Below are positions 1-7,847 of a stretch of 52,110 nt of DNA, piece by piece; the stretch's first letter is position 1; each line of letters begins with the position of its first letter. The position numbers and the translations under genes are program-made. Below the pieces are notes generated by a model that was given only the letters and a program-made list of their open reading frames with translations, was not told where the DNA came from and did not search any database. Source of the stretch: RGIG5612 sp963589005 (lineage in GTDB: Bacteria > Bacillota > Clostridia > Lachnospirales > Lachnospiraceae); assembly GCA_963589005.1 (NCBI GenBank), contig CAVAJR010000016.1, positions 1 to 52,110 of the forward strand, given 5' to 3'.

Positions 1-294
1 TGTTTCATCTTAATGCAATAGTAATTGAACCCAAAATATGATATAAACTTAACATCATTTTGCTCTGCCGCTGCTTTTGCTCAATAGCACACAGTTAGGC
101 GCAGATTTTGATATTTTCTTTTATGCAAAATGATATTTCTGTGCAGAGTGTTAGCCAGTTATCTTCAGAAGTTTCTAAAAATCAGCAATAGCGATTTATG
201 TACGCCTTGCCGATTACGAGAAATTCTGTTGAAAACTCGCAATCACAATTGCAGGAATTTCATTTGAGCACTTACAACAGAGAGGAGAGATCAC

Positions 295-1254
295 ATGGGA
301 TTATTTGACAAGAAGTATTGTGATATCTGCGGAGCGCAGATTAAACTGCTGGGCAACAAGAAGTTAGAAGACGGCAACTGCTGTAAGGATTGCGTCTCTA
401 AGCTGTCTCCTTGGTTTAGTGACAGACGTCACTCAACAGTTGACGAGATCAAGGCCCAGATTGAATACAGAGAAGCTAATAAGGCAGAAGTTGAAGCCTT
501 CAATGTAACTCATACCATCGGCGATGATACTAAGGTTCTTATTGATGAAGACCAGAAGAAGTTCATCGTTACATCAAGCAGCAAATGGCGTGACTGCAAC
601 CCGGACGTTATACCATTCAGTTCGGTAACAGGATGCAATACAAGAATTGATGAATCAAAATCCGAGATTACCACGAAGGGCCCGGACGGCCACGAGGTTA
701 GCTGCAATCCACAGCAATTTTCCTTTGACTATGATTTTTATGTAACAATACATATCAACAATCCGTTTTTTGATGAGATCAATTTCAGGATCAACTCTTC
801 ATCAGTAGAAGAAGTAGTTACGGTTCAAAATCAAGGTTCGAATACGCCTATGGGTACCCCTCATCCGGGCATGAACCAGCCTGGCGGAGATCCTCGTCCC
901 GGTGCTCCTTTCGCAGATCGACGTCCCGGTACGAACACACCTGCTGGCGGCCCTCGTCCTGGTGCTAATATACCTGCTGGCGGTCCTCATCCAGGTGGCG
1001 GCATGGCCGGCGGTTCAGCTGCAACCATTTCTGTTGATGCTGTAACTAATACTAACCACGGAACCGAGTATACCAACTACGAGAATGCTCTTGCGGAATT
1101 GAAGGAACTCTTCACAGGCATCCGTGAAACTACAAGAAGCGCAGCTGCTGCAGCTGCTGCGCCTAAGGTACCGGTCAAATGTCCTAACTGCGGTGCAACC
1201 GGCCTTCCGACAGCATCCGGCTGCTGCGAATATTGCGGCTCTGCACTTAACTAA
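295..1254 (+). CDS. DUF4428 zinc-ribbon protein with Pro/Gly-rich linker
   Basis: A 319-residue protein of unknown function. The N-terminus carries a CxxC...CCxxxC cluster (about residues 9-33) typical of DUF4428 domains, followed by a beta-rich middle that reads like a PH-like/short-fold domain. Residues about 182-240 are a low-complexity linker with repeated Pro-Arg-Pro-Gly and Pro-Ala-Gly-Gly blocks, and an Ala run precedes a second zinc ribbon at the extreme C-terminus (CPNC ... CCEYC). There is no signal peptide or membrane segment, so it is probably cytoplasmic. The start is supported by AGAGGAGAG about 8 bases upstream. It stands alone, followed by two hairpins before the DUF1846 gene. 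Binding of zinc is inferred from the cysteines; what it contacts is unknown. Confidence 0.8.
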   Translation: MGLFDKKYCDICGAQIKLLGNKKLEDGNCCKDCVSKLSPWFSDRRHSTVDEIKAQIEYREANKAEVEAFNVTHTIGDDTKVLIDEDQKKFIVTSSSKWRDCNPDVIPFSSVTGCNTRIDESKSEITTKGPDGHEVSCNPQQFSFDYDFYVTIHINNPFFDEINFRINSSSVEEVVTVQNQGSNTPMGTPHPGMNQPGGDPRPGAPFADRRPGTNTPAGGPRPGANIPAGGPHPGGGMAGGSAATISVDAVTNTNHGTEYTNYENALAELKELFTGIRETTRSAAAAAAAPKVPVKCPNCGATGLPTASGCCEYCGSALN

Positions 1255-1258
1255 AGCC

Positions 1259-1300
1259 AGTGACTGCCTCGATTACCACGCAGGCAGCTGATCGGTCACT
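1259..1300 (+). terminator. Nested hairpin just after the DUF4428 stop
   Basis: AGTGAC/GTCACT (1259-1264 with 1295-1300) encloses TGCCT/AGGCA. It begins five bases after the stop codon. There is no clear T-run, so it may be a processing or 3'-stabilising hairpin rather than a complete terminator. Confidence 0.4.
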
Positions 1301-1417
1301 TACTGTAACACACAATATATAAGTCTGATATGTGTAAAGATTGCATAATGCGCCCGGTATACGATGACGCCGGCGCACTTTACAGCATTTGCACATGCAT
1401 ATACAGAAATTATTCAT

Positions 1418-1470
1418 GGAAAACACGCTGAATGGCATTATCTGAGCGTGTTTTCCTTGTTGTTTTGAAA
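1418..1470 (+). terminator. Strong intrinsic terminator
   Basis: A perfect 12-bp stem, GGAAAACACGCT (1418-1429) with AGCGTGTTTTCC (1445-1456), is followed by TTGTTGTTTT. It separates the DUF4428 gene from the DUF1846 gene, whose ribosome-binding site starts only about 15 bases downstream. An attenuator role for the DUF1846 gene is therefore possible. Confidence 0.8.
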
Positions 1471-1496
1471 AATTGTTTTTAATAAGGGGGATGACA

Positions 1497-2957
1497 ATGA
1501 AAATCGGATTTGACAATAACAAATATCTCAAAATCCAGTCAGAACATATCAAGGAGCGAATCTCGCAATTTGACAACAAATTATATATGGAATTCGGCGG
1601 CAAGCTGTTAGATGACATGCATGCATCGCGTGTCCTGCCGGGATTTCACAGCGACAGCAAATTAGAGATGCTGCTGCAATTTGCCGACCAGGTGGAAATG
1701 ATCATGGTCGTAAGCGCTGAGGATATTGAACACAGTAAGATAAGAGAAGATCTCGGCATCACATATGATCTGGATGTTCTGAGGCTGGTGGACGAATATC
1801 GCGCAAGAGGGCTGTATGTAAGCAGTGTTGTTATTACCAAATATTCCGATTCAAGGAGCATCCGCCATTTTGAAGAGCAGCTGGCACAGCAAAATATCAA
1901 TGTCTACCATCACTATTTTATTCAAGGATATCCGAATAATGTTGAGGTAGTTATCAGCGAGGACGGATACGGTAAGAATGACTTCGTAGAGACAACCAGA
2001 CCTCTTATCGTTGTTACTGCTCCCGGCCCCGGTTCTGGCAAAATGAGCGTATGCCTGTCACAGCTCTACCATGAGCACAAGCATGGCATTAACGCCGGTT
2101 ATGCCAAGTTCGAGACCTTCCCGATCTGGAATCTTCCTTTGGAGCATCCTGTCAACCTGGCTTATGAGGCTGCGACGGCAGACCTTAATGATATTAATAT
2201 GATCGACCCATACCACCTGCGTTCTTACGGAGAGACTACTGTTAATTACAACCGTGATGTGGAGATCTTCCCTGTTTTAAAATCAATGTTTGAGGAAATA
2301 TTTGGTGTCAGCCCTTACAACAGCCCTACAGATATGGGTGTAAATATGGCAGGCAACTGCATTTGTGATGATAATGCCTGCCGTGAAGCTGCAAGGCAGG
2401 AGATCATCAGACGATACTTCAAGGCATTGGCCGGCGTTGCAGACGGAACTAAGACCATCGAGGAAGTTAAGAAGATTCAGGTTGTCATGAAGGAAGCCGG
2501 CATAACTGTAAATGACCGTCCGGTAGTTGTTGCCGCACGTTCAAGGGCTCTTGAAACGGACGACGTGAGCTCTGCTCTTGAACTTGAAGACGGAACCATT
2601 ATTACTGGCAAAACATCGGAGCTCATGGGACCATCAGCTAGCTGCATTTTGAAGGCACTGCGCCATCTGGCAGGAATACCTGAAGATGTAAATCTCATCT
2701 CTCCGGAATCGATAGCTCCAATCCAGAAACTAAAGACACTCTATCTCGGAAGCCGCAACCCTAGACTGCATCCAGAGGAGGTCCTGATCGCGCTGTCTAC
2801 TGCATCAGCGACAGATGAAAATGCGGCACTGGCCCTCGAACATGTACCGAGCCTGACAGGCTGCCAGTTCCATACAACAGCAACCCTCTCAGCCATCGAC
2901 AGACGCACACTCAAACGACTCGGCTGCGATGTAACATATGAGCCTAAAAAATTGTGA
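1497..2957 (+). CDS. DUF1846 domain-containing protein
   Basis: About 486 residues matching the DUF1846 family (whole-length similarity in the opening segment KIGFDNNKYL...RISQFDNKLY and the later NPRLHPEEVL region). A glycine-rich P-loop-like motif, APGPGSGKM, lies at about residues 175-183, so nucleotide binding is plausible. The family is widespread in Firmicutes but has no settled function. An upstream TTG at 1473 and ATG at 1491 are in frame, but AAGGGGG at 1484-1490 is spaced ideally (6 bases) for the ATG at 1497, which I chose. There is no signal peptide. It appears monocistronic, ending just before a long imperfect hairpin. Confidence 0.85.
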   Translation: MKIGFDNNKYLKIQSEHIKERISQFDNKLYMEFGGKLLDDMHASRVLPGFHSDSKLEMLLQFADQVEMIMVVSAEDIEHSKIREDLGITYDLDVLRLVDEYRARGLYVSSVVITKYSDSRSIRHFEEQLAQQNINVYHHYFIQGYPNNVEVVISEDGYGKNDFVETTRPLIVVTAPGPGSGKMSVCLSQLYHEHKHGINAGYAKFETFPIWNLPLEHPVNLAYEAATADLNDINMIDPYHLRSYGETTVNYNRDVEIFPVLKSMFEEIFGVSPYNSPTDMGVNMAGNCICDDNACREAARQEIIRRYFKALAGVADGTKTIEEVKKIQVVMKEAGITVNDRPVVVAARSRALETDDVSSALELEDGTIITGKTSELMGPSASCILKALRHLAGIPEDVNLISPESIAPIQKLKTLYLGSRNPRLHPEEVLIALSTASATDENAALALEHVPSLTGCQFHTTATLSAIDRRTLKRLGCDVTYEPKKL

Positions 2958-2964
2958 AAAAAGT

Positions 2965-3025
2965 CCTGTCTGGCAGATACGATTGAGCCGTGCTTGCACG
3001 TGCGAAATCGTATCTATCAGACAGG
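2965..3025. repeat. Imperfect 20-bp inverted repeat, member of a dispersed element family
   Basis: Arms 2965-2984 and 3006-3025 pair at 18 of 20 positions, with a CGTGC/GCACG inner hairpin. It starts eight bases after the DUF1846 stop, so it can act as a 3' hairpin. A related sequence in reverse orientation is found at 15316-15376, sharing the CACGTGCAAGCACG core and CGTATCTGCC, which marks it as a dispersed intergenic element. Confidence 0.7.
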
Positions 3026-3130
3026 CTAAACGACATGAGCATGTAGGACGGCAGTCCGGAATGCGAATGTCGTTGGGATTGCGAGAGCACGTTAGTGCGT
3101 AGCAATCCACTTTTTTCACTACATTAATAT
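3016..3130 (+). repeat. 115-bp direct repeat, copy 1 (structured)
   Basis: This block recurs at 3202-3316 with one mismatch visible by eye. It contains two hairpins: CGACAT...ATGTCG (3031-3072, extended to a 12-bp imperfect stem) and GGATTGC...GCAATCC (3076-3108). The second is followed by six T (3111-3116), the form of an intrinsic terminator reading rightwards. Confidence 0.85.
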
Positions 3131-3536
3131 GTGCCTGCCGTGCATTAACCGGCAGCCATCAGACAGGCTAAACGGTGCCTGTCGTGCATTAACCGGCAGC
3201 CATCAGACAGGCTAAACGACATGAGCATGTAGGACGACAGTCCGGAATGCGAATGTCGTTGGGATTGCGAGAGCACGTTAGTGCGTAGCAATCCACTTTT
3301 TTCACTACATTAATATGTGCCTGCCGTGCATTAATCGGCAGCCATCAGACAGGCTAAACGGTGCCTGCCGTGCATTAATCGGCAGCCATCAGACAGGCTA
3401 AACGGTGCCTGCCGTGCATTAATCGGCAGCCATCAGACAGGCTAAACGGTGCCTGCCGTGCATTAATCGGCAGCCATCAGACAGGCTAAACGGTGCCTGC
3501 CGTGCATTAACCGGCAGCCATCAGACAGGCTAAACG
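3131..3536 (+). repeat. Seven 44-bp tandem units interrupted by a 115-bp block
   Basis: Units start at 3131, 3175, 3317, 3361, 3405, 3449 and 3493, all exactly 44 bases and differing by one or two bases (AACC versus AATC; CTGCC versus CTGTC). Each contains CTGCCG/CGGCAG around a TGCATTAAT loop and an outer GCCTG/CAGGC pair, so each can fold into a small hairpin. The region 2958-3560 holds no gene. Because the units abut without spacers this is not a CRISPR array. Confidence 0.9.
3202..3316 (+). repeat. 115-bp direct repeat, copy 2
   Basis: Near-identical to 3016-3130, with the same two hairpins and T-run. It sits between the second and third 44-bp tandem units. Its near identity implies a recent local duplication. 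A third, truncated start of the block (ACATGAGCATGTAG) follows the last 44-bp unit at 3537-3550. Confidence 0.85.
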
Positions 3537-3560
3537 ACATGAGCATGTAGACTGAAAAAA

Positions 3561-4193
3561 TCAGCTGTATATTCTTCCGGCTTCCATGGTATATACTCTA
3601 TCACATATAAGTTTTATATCTTCTTCAGAATGTGAAGATAATAATATGGTCTTTCCTGATTTTTTTAGGCTGCACATCAATTTTCTCATTTCTTCTACAC
3701 AATTTCTGTCAAGACCATTAAATGGCTCATCAAGAATAAGCAGTTGTGGATCTTCCATTATGGCCTGGGCGATGGCAAGCCTTTGTCTCATGCCAAGCGA
3801 ATATTTTGACACATGTTTTCTTTCATCAGGATCTAATTTTACCGCTTTCATTGCCATCCGCACATCTTGCTTACCTATTTTTCGTTTTATATCTGCCAAA
3901 AGTTTTAAGTTTCTATATCCGCTATATGCCGCGATAAATCCAGGCGTTTCTATCATCAATCCCATGTTTTCTGGAAAAATTATATCTTTTCCAAGTCTCT
4001 TACCATCAATAACTATATTTCCGCTTGACGGCGAAAAAAGACCACTTATCAATTTCATCAATACGGTTTTTCCCGATCCATTATTTCCAACCAAGCCTAT
4101 GGCCTCACCCCTACTAATTGAAAGTGAAACATTATTAATCAGCTGGATTTTATTAATAGTCTTATTCACATCTATTACTTCTATATATGACAT
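3561..4193 (-). CDS. ABC transporter ATP-binding protein
   Basis: A 210-residue ATPase subunit that powers the two membrane proteins encoded just upstream. Walker A GNNGSGKT is at about 36-43, the signature SLGMRQ at 132-137, Walker B LLILDEP at 151-157, and an H-loop LLSSHS near the end. The short length fits the ATPases of antimicrobial-peptide export or immunity transporters (BcrA/LanF-like), but the substrate cannot be read from sequence. I start at 4193 because AAGGAG lies 8 bases upstream; a longer in-frame start at 4244 would overlap the preceding gene and lacks such a site. It is the last gene of a four-gene leftward operon. Confidence 0.88.
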   Translation of the reverse strand: MSYIEVIDVNKTINKIQLINNVSLSISRGEAIGLVGNNGSGKTVLMKLISGLFSPSSGNIVIDGKRLGKDIIFPENMGLMIETPGFIAAYSGYRNLKLLADIKRKIGKQDVRMAMKAVKLDPDERKHVSKYSLGMRQRLAIAQAIMEDPQLLILDEPFNGLDRNCVEEMRKLMCSLKKSGKTILLSSHSEEDIKLICDRVYTMEAGRIYS

Positions 4194-4227
4194 TTTACCT
4201 TCTCCTTCGCCCCTGGCTAATAATAAC

Positions 4228-5073
4228 TCACAGTATTTTTTCAATTATCTTTCTTTTTTTACTTGTGGCATAAATATTTAATGTGCAAATGCAGATTGCT
4301 ACCGCGAAATATACAAAAATTGGAAAATACCAATCTGGCATCGCTGAATTGCCACGCACATCAATATTATTGATGCTGATCCAATCAATTGGCGAAATGT
4401 AAGTCATAAAGAAATCAGGATTAAACGATCTGAGCATATGCAAAAACACAAATACACCGCACATAATCGTTCCCATATATTCATTTATGCATAAATTAAA
4501 AGAGATACAGATATTTCCAAACATAAAGAAAATCATCAAAGAGTTTATCAGCGTCCACACAATTGCAGTACACGGACCAATCGAAGCCAATGTTTCCTCG
4601 TAAATAAGGATATTTATTCCGGATTCAGTTGCAAATGTATTTCTGGCAATAGAATATACAATTTTCCCCCAGCTATTACCGAAATAAATATGTCCTCTTA
4701 GTGTTAATGCAAATGTTCCTATAATTACAATGACCACTATCACACTAATGGTAATCACATAAACCACATGGGCTAATATCCATTTTCTTCTACCCATCCT
4801 TATTAAGATGAAATATTGTTTTGGATTCTTAAAAGGAATATCTGAAAATATAAAAACCATAGCGACAAATATAACTGTTAAGACAAAAGAATCTGAAATA
4901 ATAAAAGCAAACATTCCAAAATTGATGTTATATCCAAGATAATCAGAATAATACCGAAGCGAATTTGCTCTTAGATATATCGCCGCTATAATTATAATAA
5001 GTGATGTTAGCATTTTAGCCAAAAAAAGATTTTGAATTACATAACTACCTGAAACAGTTAAAATTTTCTTCAA
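4228..5073 (-). CDS. ABC-2-like membrane protein (permease subunit)
   Basis: A 281-residue hydrophobic protein with about six predicted membrane segments (clear ones near residues 20-35, 50-75, 100-125, 165-190, 200-215 and 250-270). No catalytic motif is visible. Its position between a second membrane protein and an ATPase makes it the likely transmembrane half of an ABC exporter. Its start overlaps the stop of the upstream membrane protein by four bases, a sign of translational coupling. It is low in GC, like its neighbours. The family assignment rests mainly on context. Confidence 0.75.
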   Translation of the reverse strand: MKKILTVSGSYVIQNLFLAKMLTSLIIIIAAIYLRANSLRYYSDYLGYNINFGMFAFIISDSFVLTVIFVAMVFIFSDIPFKNPKQYFILIRMGRRKWILAHVVYVITISVIVVIVIIGTFALTLRGHIYFGNSWGKIVYSIARNTFATESGINILIYEETLASIGPCTAIVWTLINSLMIFFMFGNICISFNLCINEYMGTIMCGVFVFLHMLRSFNPDFFMTYISPIDWISINNIDVRGNSAMPDWYFPIFVYFAVAICICTLNIYATSKKRKIIEKIL

Positions 5074-5903
5074 ACCTCTCTCCTTTCATATTTCCTATTT
5101 ATTTGAATGCCCATTATTATTGAAAGCATTATTATCCAGGCAATTGCAAACAAAATCGGATAAACTCCCGCAAGCAAATTAAATGCATTGCTGCCTGTAT
5201 CTCCAAATGCGATGTTCACATATTTAAATCCGCTAAAAACATAATATGGGTTAATCATACGCGGCAAATCTATCAAACTCATAATATTGGTGATAACTAT
5301 ATATATAACCATTGGTGAAACTGTTGTCAGATATGGATCAGGGAATACCAAAGCAACAAACACAGCGGAGGATGCAAGCAAAGCATCAAGGCTTGCCTGC
5401 GTAATAATAGATATTGCGACAAATAAAAACACCTTATTCTCTTTTAGAAGTCCACCATTGGCATATGTGCTTATTATATTCTGCAAATCAACATCTGCCC
5501 TGATGACGGGAAATCTTGCGCATATTACAGCAAAATAAATGCAGGTTCCTACTATTGATACCAAAGCGGCTACAAATGCGGCTGAAAAATGTAGCGAAGC
5601 TACATAACCCCTACGTCCAGCCCGTGTATATGTAAAAACCAGATATCCTGACTTCCATTCTCTGCAAAACACCGTTGATGCGGCCAGTGCACATATAACT
5701 GGTAAGAAATAACTGGTACTGCCATTCATAAATGCATAATGAAGAAAATATATTGCATCCGCAGATCCTGAACTGTTAAAATCGCTATATGTGGACATAA
5801 ATAAAATCAAAAAATACAATACTACAGCTGCAATAAAATACCATGATAGAACAGAATTCCTAACATATGCTAATGAAAGGTATATACATCTTCTGATCTT
5901 CAT
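5070..5903 (-). CDS. ABC-2-like membrane protein (second permease subunit)
   Basis: About 277 residues with roughly six hydrophobic helices and a short basic N-terminus (MKIRRC). It begins with ATG at 5903, which overlaps the TGA of the lipoprotein gene by one base; AGGAAG sits about 8 bases upstream inside that gene. A longer in-frame start at 5942 has no comparable site. Together with the 4228-5073 protein it probably forms a heterodimeric membrane channel. The cargo is unknown; peptide export or lantibiotic-type self-protection is suggested by the two-component system next door. Confidence 0.75.
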   Translation of the reverse strand: MKIRRCIYLSLAYVRNSVLSWYFIAAVVLYFLILFMSTYSDFNSSGSADAIYFLHYAFMNGSTSYFLPVICALAASTVFCREWKSGYLVFTYTRAGRRGYVASLHFSAAFVAALVSIVGTCIYFAVICARFPVIRADVDLQNIISTYANGGLLKENKVFLFVAISIITQASLDALLASSAVFVALVFPDPYLTTVSPMVIYIVITNIMSLIDLPRMINPYYVFSGFKYVNIAFGDTGSNAFNLLAGVYPILFAIAWIIMLSIIMGIQINRKYERREV

Positions 5904-6979
5904 CACACAACTTCCTGTCCCGTTATCGCATTTATGCACCAATTATCACCATTCTCATCAACGAACTCCCATGCCGGAGTCATAACATACTCCTTATAAA
6001 GTTCCTCCAACGAATTTTGAGGAATTGGTATATATACTAAATTTATCTTATTGATTGTTACCGGATTGGTAACAAAGGAATTTTCAATTATTGATTTTAA
6101 TTGATCCAGGATCTTTTCAGCAGGAAGAAACTGACAATCCTCTGAAGTTACTTTTTTTACTTCATAATGGTTTATTATCCAGATTGCTTCAAGTCCGTTC
6201 TCAGTATAAATAGCTCTGAAATAGCTTCCAAATATAGCACTTCCATTATCTATATTTCCTGCATCATTATCAAAAATCGGAACATCATTGATTAAAAAGC
6301 GGCCTTTAACGAAATAAAAATCTTCATATTTCCCAAACAGTTCTTCAGAATTTCTATCATTCTGATCCATTAATAAATTTTCATCATAATAATCACAATA
6401 AAAATTAAAAATTTCCTCGGTTACAGGATATAGTTCAAAATTGCATTCCCCTATACCCATATTAGTCAAAGCTCTCATAATATTTTCCTGGGCATTTTCA
6501 ATACTCATGAAGAAATCTTTATCTGTAAATTTATATTCATCAAAAAAATGCATGTCATTACTAAGTTTACCTGCCCACGAGTCCAACTTGTTGCCTTCCT
6601 CTGTACAATAATATCCAAAACCAGATTCATTACTCAGCGCCCCTTTTTCACTTCCGCATGAAAATTGTATATAATCAGACTGTGGATCCTCTTTTACATC
6701 TGGTTCACTTTTAAATAATGACAGCAAATCAATATTTGTACCCATTCCCAATGATGCGTCGAATAATTTTGTTGACTGACAGTCAGGGAATTCACATGAT
6801 ACGAAAATATTATTTCCCAGTTCTGTTACATTGGTATTCCCCTGGGTGACAATAAGAATATCATCATTCAGTTCGTTATTATCTCCAGTCAAAGTTCCAC
6901 CACTTCTTTCTTCAGGTATTCCACATGATGAAATCAGCCCCACTGTCATGATTACCAACACAAGCAGCCTAAGCTTCAT
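5903..6979 (-). CDS. Lipoprotein of unknown function in ABC/two-component locus
   Basis: About 358 residues. The start at 6979 follows a perfect AAAGGAGGAAAT. A signal peptide (KLRLLVLVIMTVGL) ends in a lipobox-like LISSC, giving a lipid-anchored extracellular protein with Cys at about residue 19. The remainder is acidic and soluble, and I do not recognise a domain. As first gene of the operon and divergent from the sensor kinase genes, it may bind the signal or substrate of the transporter, as lipoproteins do in lantibiotic immunity loci. That role is inference. Confidence 0.7.
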   Translation of the reverse strand: MKLRLLVLVIMTVGLISSCGIPEERSGGTLTGDNNELNDDILIVTQGNTNVTELGNNIFVSCEFPDCQSTKLFDASLGMGTNIDLLSLFKSEPDVKEDPQSDYIQFSCGSEKGALSNESGFGYYCTEEGNKLDSWAGKLSNDMHFFDEYKFTDKDFFMSIENAQENIMRALTNMGIGECNFELYPVTEEIFNFYCDYYDENLLMDQNDRNSEELFGKYEDFYFVKGRFLINDVPIFDNDAGNIDNGSAIFGSYFRAIYTENGLEAIWIINHYEVKKVTSEDCQFLPAEKILDQLKSIIENSFVTNPVTINKINLVYIPIPQNSLEELYKEYVMTPAWEFVDENGDNWCINAITGQEVV

Positions 6980-7098
6980 ATTTCCTCCTTTATCAAAAAC
7001 ATATACGCTTAACAACTAGTTAAATTTATTGTAAAATCAGCCATCATCAGGAAATTATCCATCACTCATCAGAATAGCTTCAGACTTTTTTCATCCCT

Positions 7099-7136
7099 GA
7101 TGTTTTTTTGATGCTTTTTTGATGTAATATTATTTT
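7099..7136 (+). promoter_or_regulatory. Divergent regulatory region with 11-bp phased GATG repeats
   Basis: GATG occurs at 7099, 7110 and 7121, exactly 11 bases apart and each of the last two preceded by a T6-T7 run, giving a TTTTTTGATG direct repeat. OmpR-family regulators commonly bind direct repeats of this spacing. A possible promoter, TTGATG (7108-7113) with 17 bases to TATTTT (7131-7136), overlaps the repeats and reads towards the response regulator. A further partial palindrome TTAAC...GTTAA lies at about 7009-7023, near the lipoprotein gene start. Confidence 0.5.
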
Positions 7137-7179
7137 GTATTTTCTTATTAAGGATTCGACATATACTTTGGAGGACATT

Positions 7180-7833
7180 ATGATAAAAATTTTGGCTATA
7201 GATGACGAAATGCCAATTCTTAATCTGATTAAATTAAGTCTGACAAATGCCGGATACTTTTGTGATATAGCAGAAACTGCGGCTATAGCCATTGATAAAT
7301 TCCATTCATCAGACTATGACCTGATCCTATTAGATATAATGCTCCCTGAAGTTAATGGTTATGAACTATTCGAATATATAAAAGGATATAATATACCTGT
7401 GATTTTTCTGACAGCCAAATCTTCGGTTTCTGATCGTGTAAAGGGGCTGCGTCTAGGAGCTGAAGATTATGTGGTCAAACCTTTTGCCATTGCAGAGTTA
7501 ATTGCACGCGTAGAAGTAGTGTGCCGTCGTTTTAACAAAATTTCCGATGTCTACAATATAAACGGATTAATTGTTGATTCCAAATCTATGATTGTAAAAC
7601 GCAATGATGAATTAATTAAATTAACACCTATAGAATTTGACTTGTTGCTTCTTTTTTGTAAAACGCCGAACACAGCACTATATAGAGATTATATTTATGA
7701 AAAGGTATGGGGTGGCGAATTAGAATTTGAAACAAAAACAGTAGATCTTCATGTTCAGCGGCTCCGGAAAAAAGCTGGTCTTCAAAACGAACTACAAACT
7801 GTAAATAAGGTCGGATATAGATTAGTAATATAA
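7180..7833 (+). CDS. OmpR-family response regulator
   Basis: A 217-residue transcription regulator with an N-terminal receiver and C-terminal winged helix. Receiver residues are visible: acidic pair D8-D9, phosphoacceptor D52 (LILLDIMLPE), T78 and K100 (VVKPF). The C-terminal part carries the family pattern (LTPIEFDLLLLF ... VDLHVQRLRKK). The start at 7180 has GGAGG 5 bases upstream. It is followed after 14 bases by the cognate histidine kinase. It probably controls the divergent lipoprotein/ABC operon and itself through the repeats at 7099-7124. Confidence 0.93.
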   Translation: MIKILAIDDEMPILNLIKLSLTNAGYFCDIAETAAIAIDKFHSSDYDLILLDIMLPEVNGYELFEYIKGYNIPVIFLTAKSSVSDRVKGLRLGAEDYVVKPFAIAELIARVEVVCRRFNKISDVYNINGLIVDSKSMIVKRNDELIKLTPIEFDLLLLFCKTPNTALYRDYIYEKVWGGELEFETKTVDLHVQRLRKKAGLQNELQTVNKVGYRLVI

Positions 7834-7847
7834 GAAAGTGGATGCCT

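Noticed and set aside
3131..3536. CRISPR-like array
   Set aside because: The 44-bp units abut with no spacers, and no cas genes are present.
3586..4281. 231-codon frame opposite the ABC ATPase gene
   Set aside because: Antisense shadow of a clearly real ATPase gene; no RBS or family motif.
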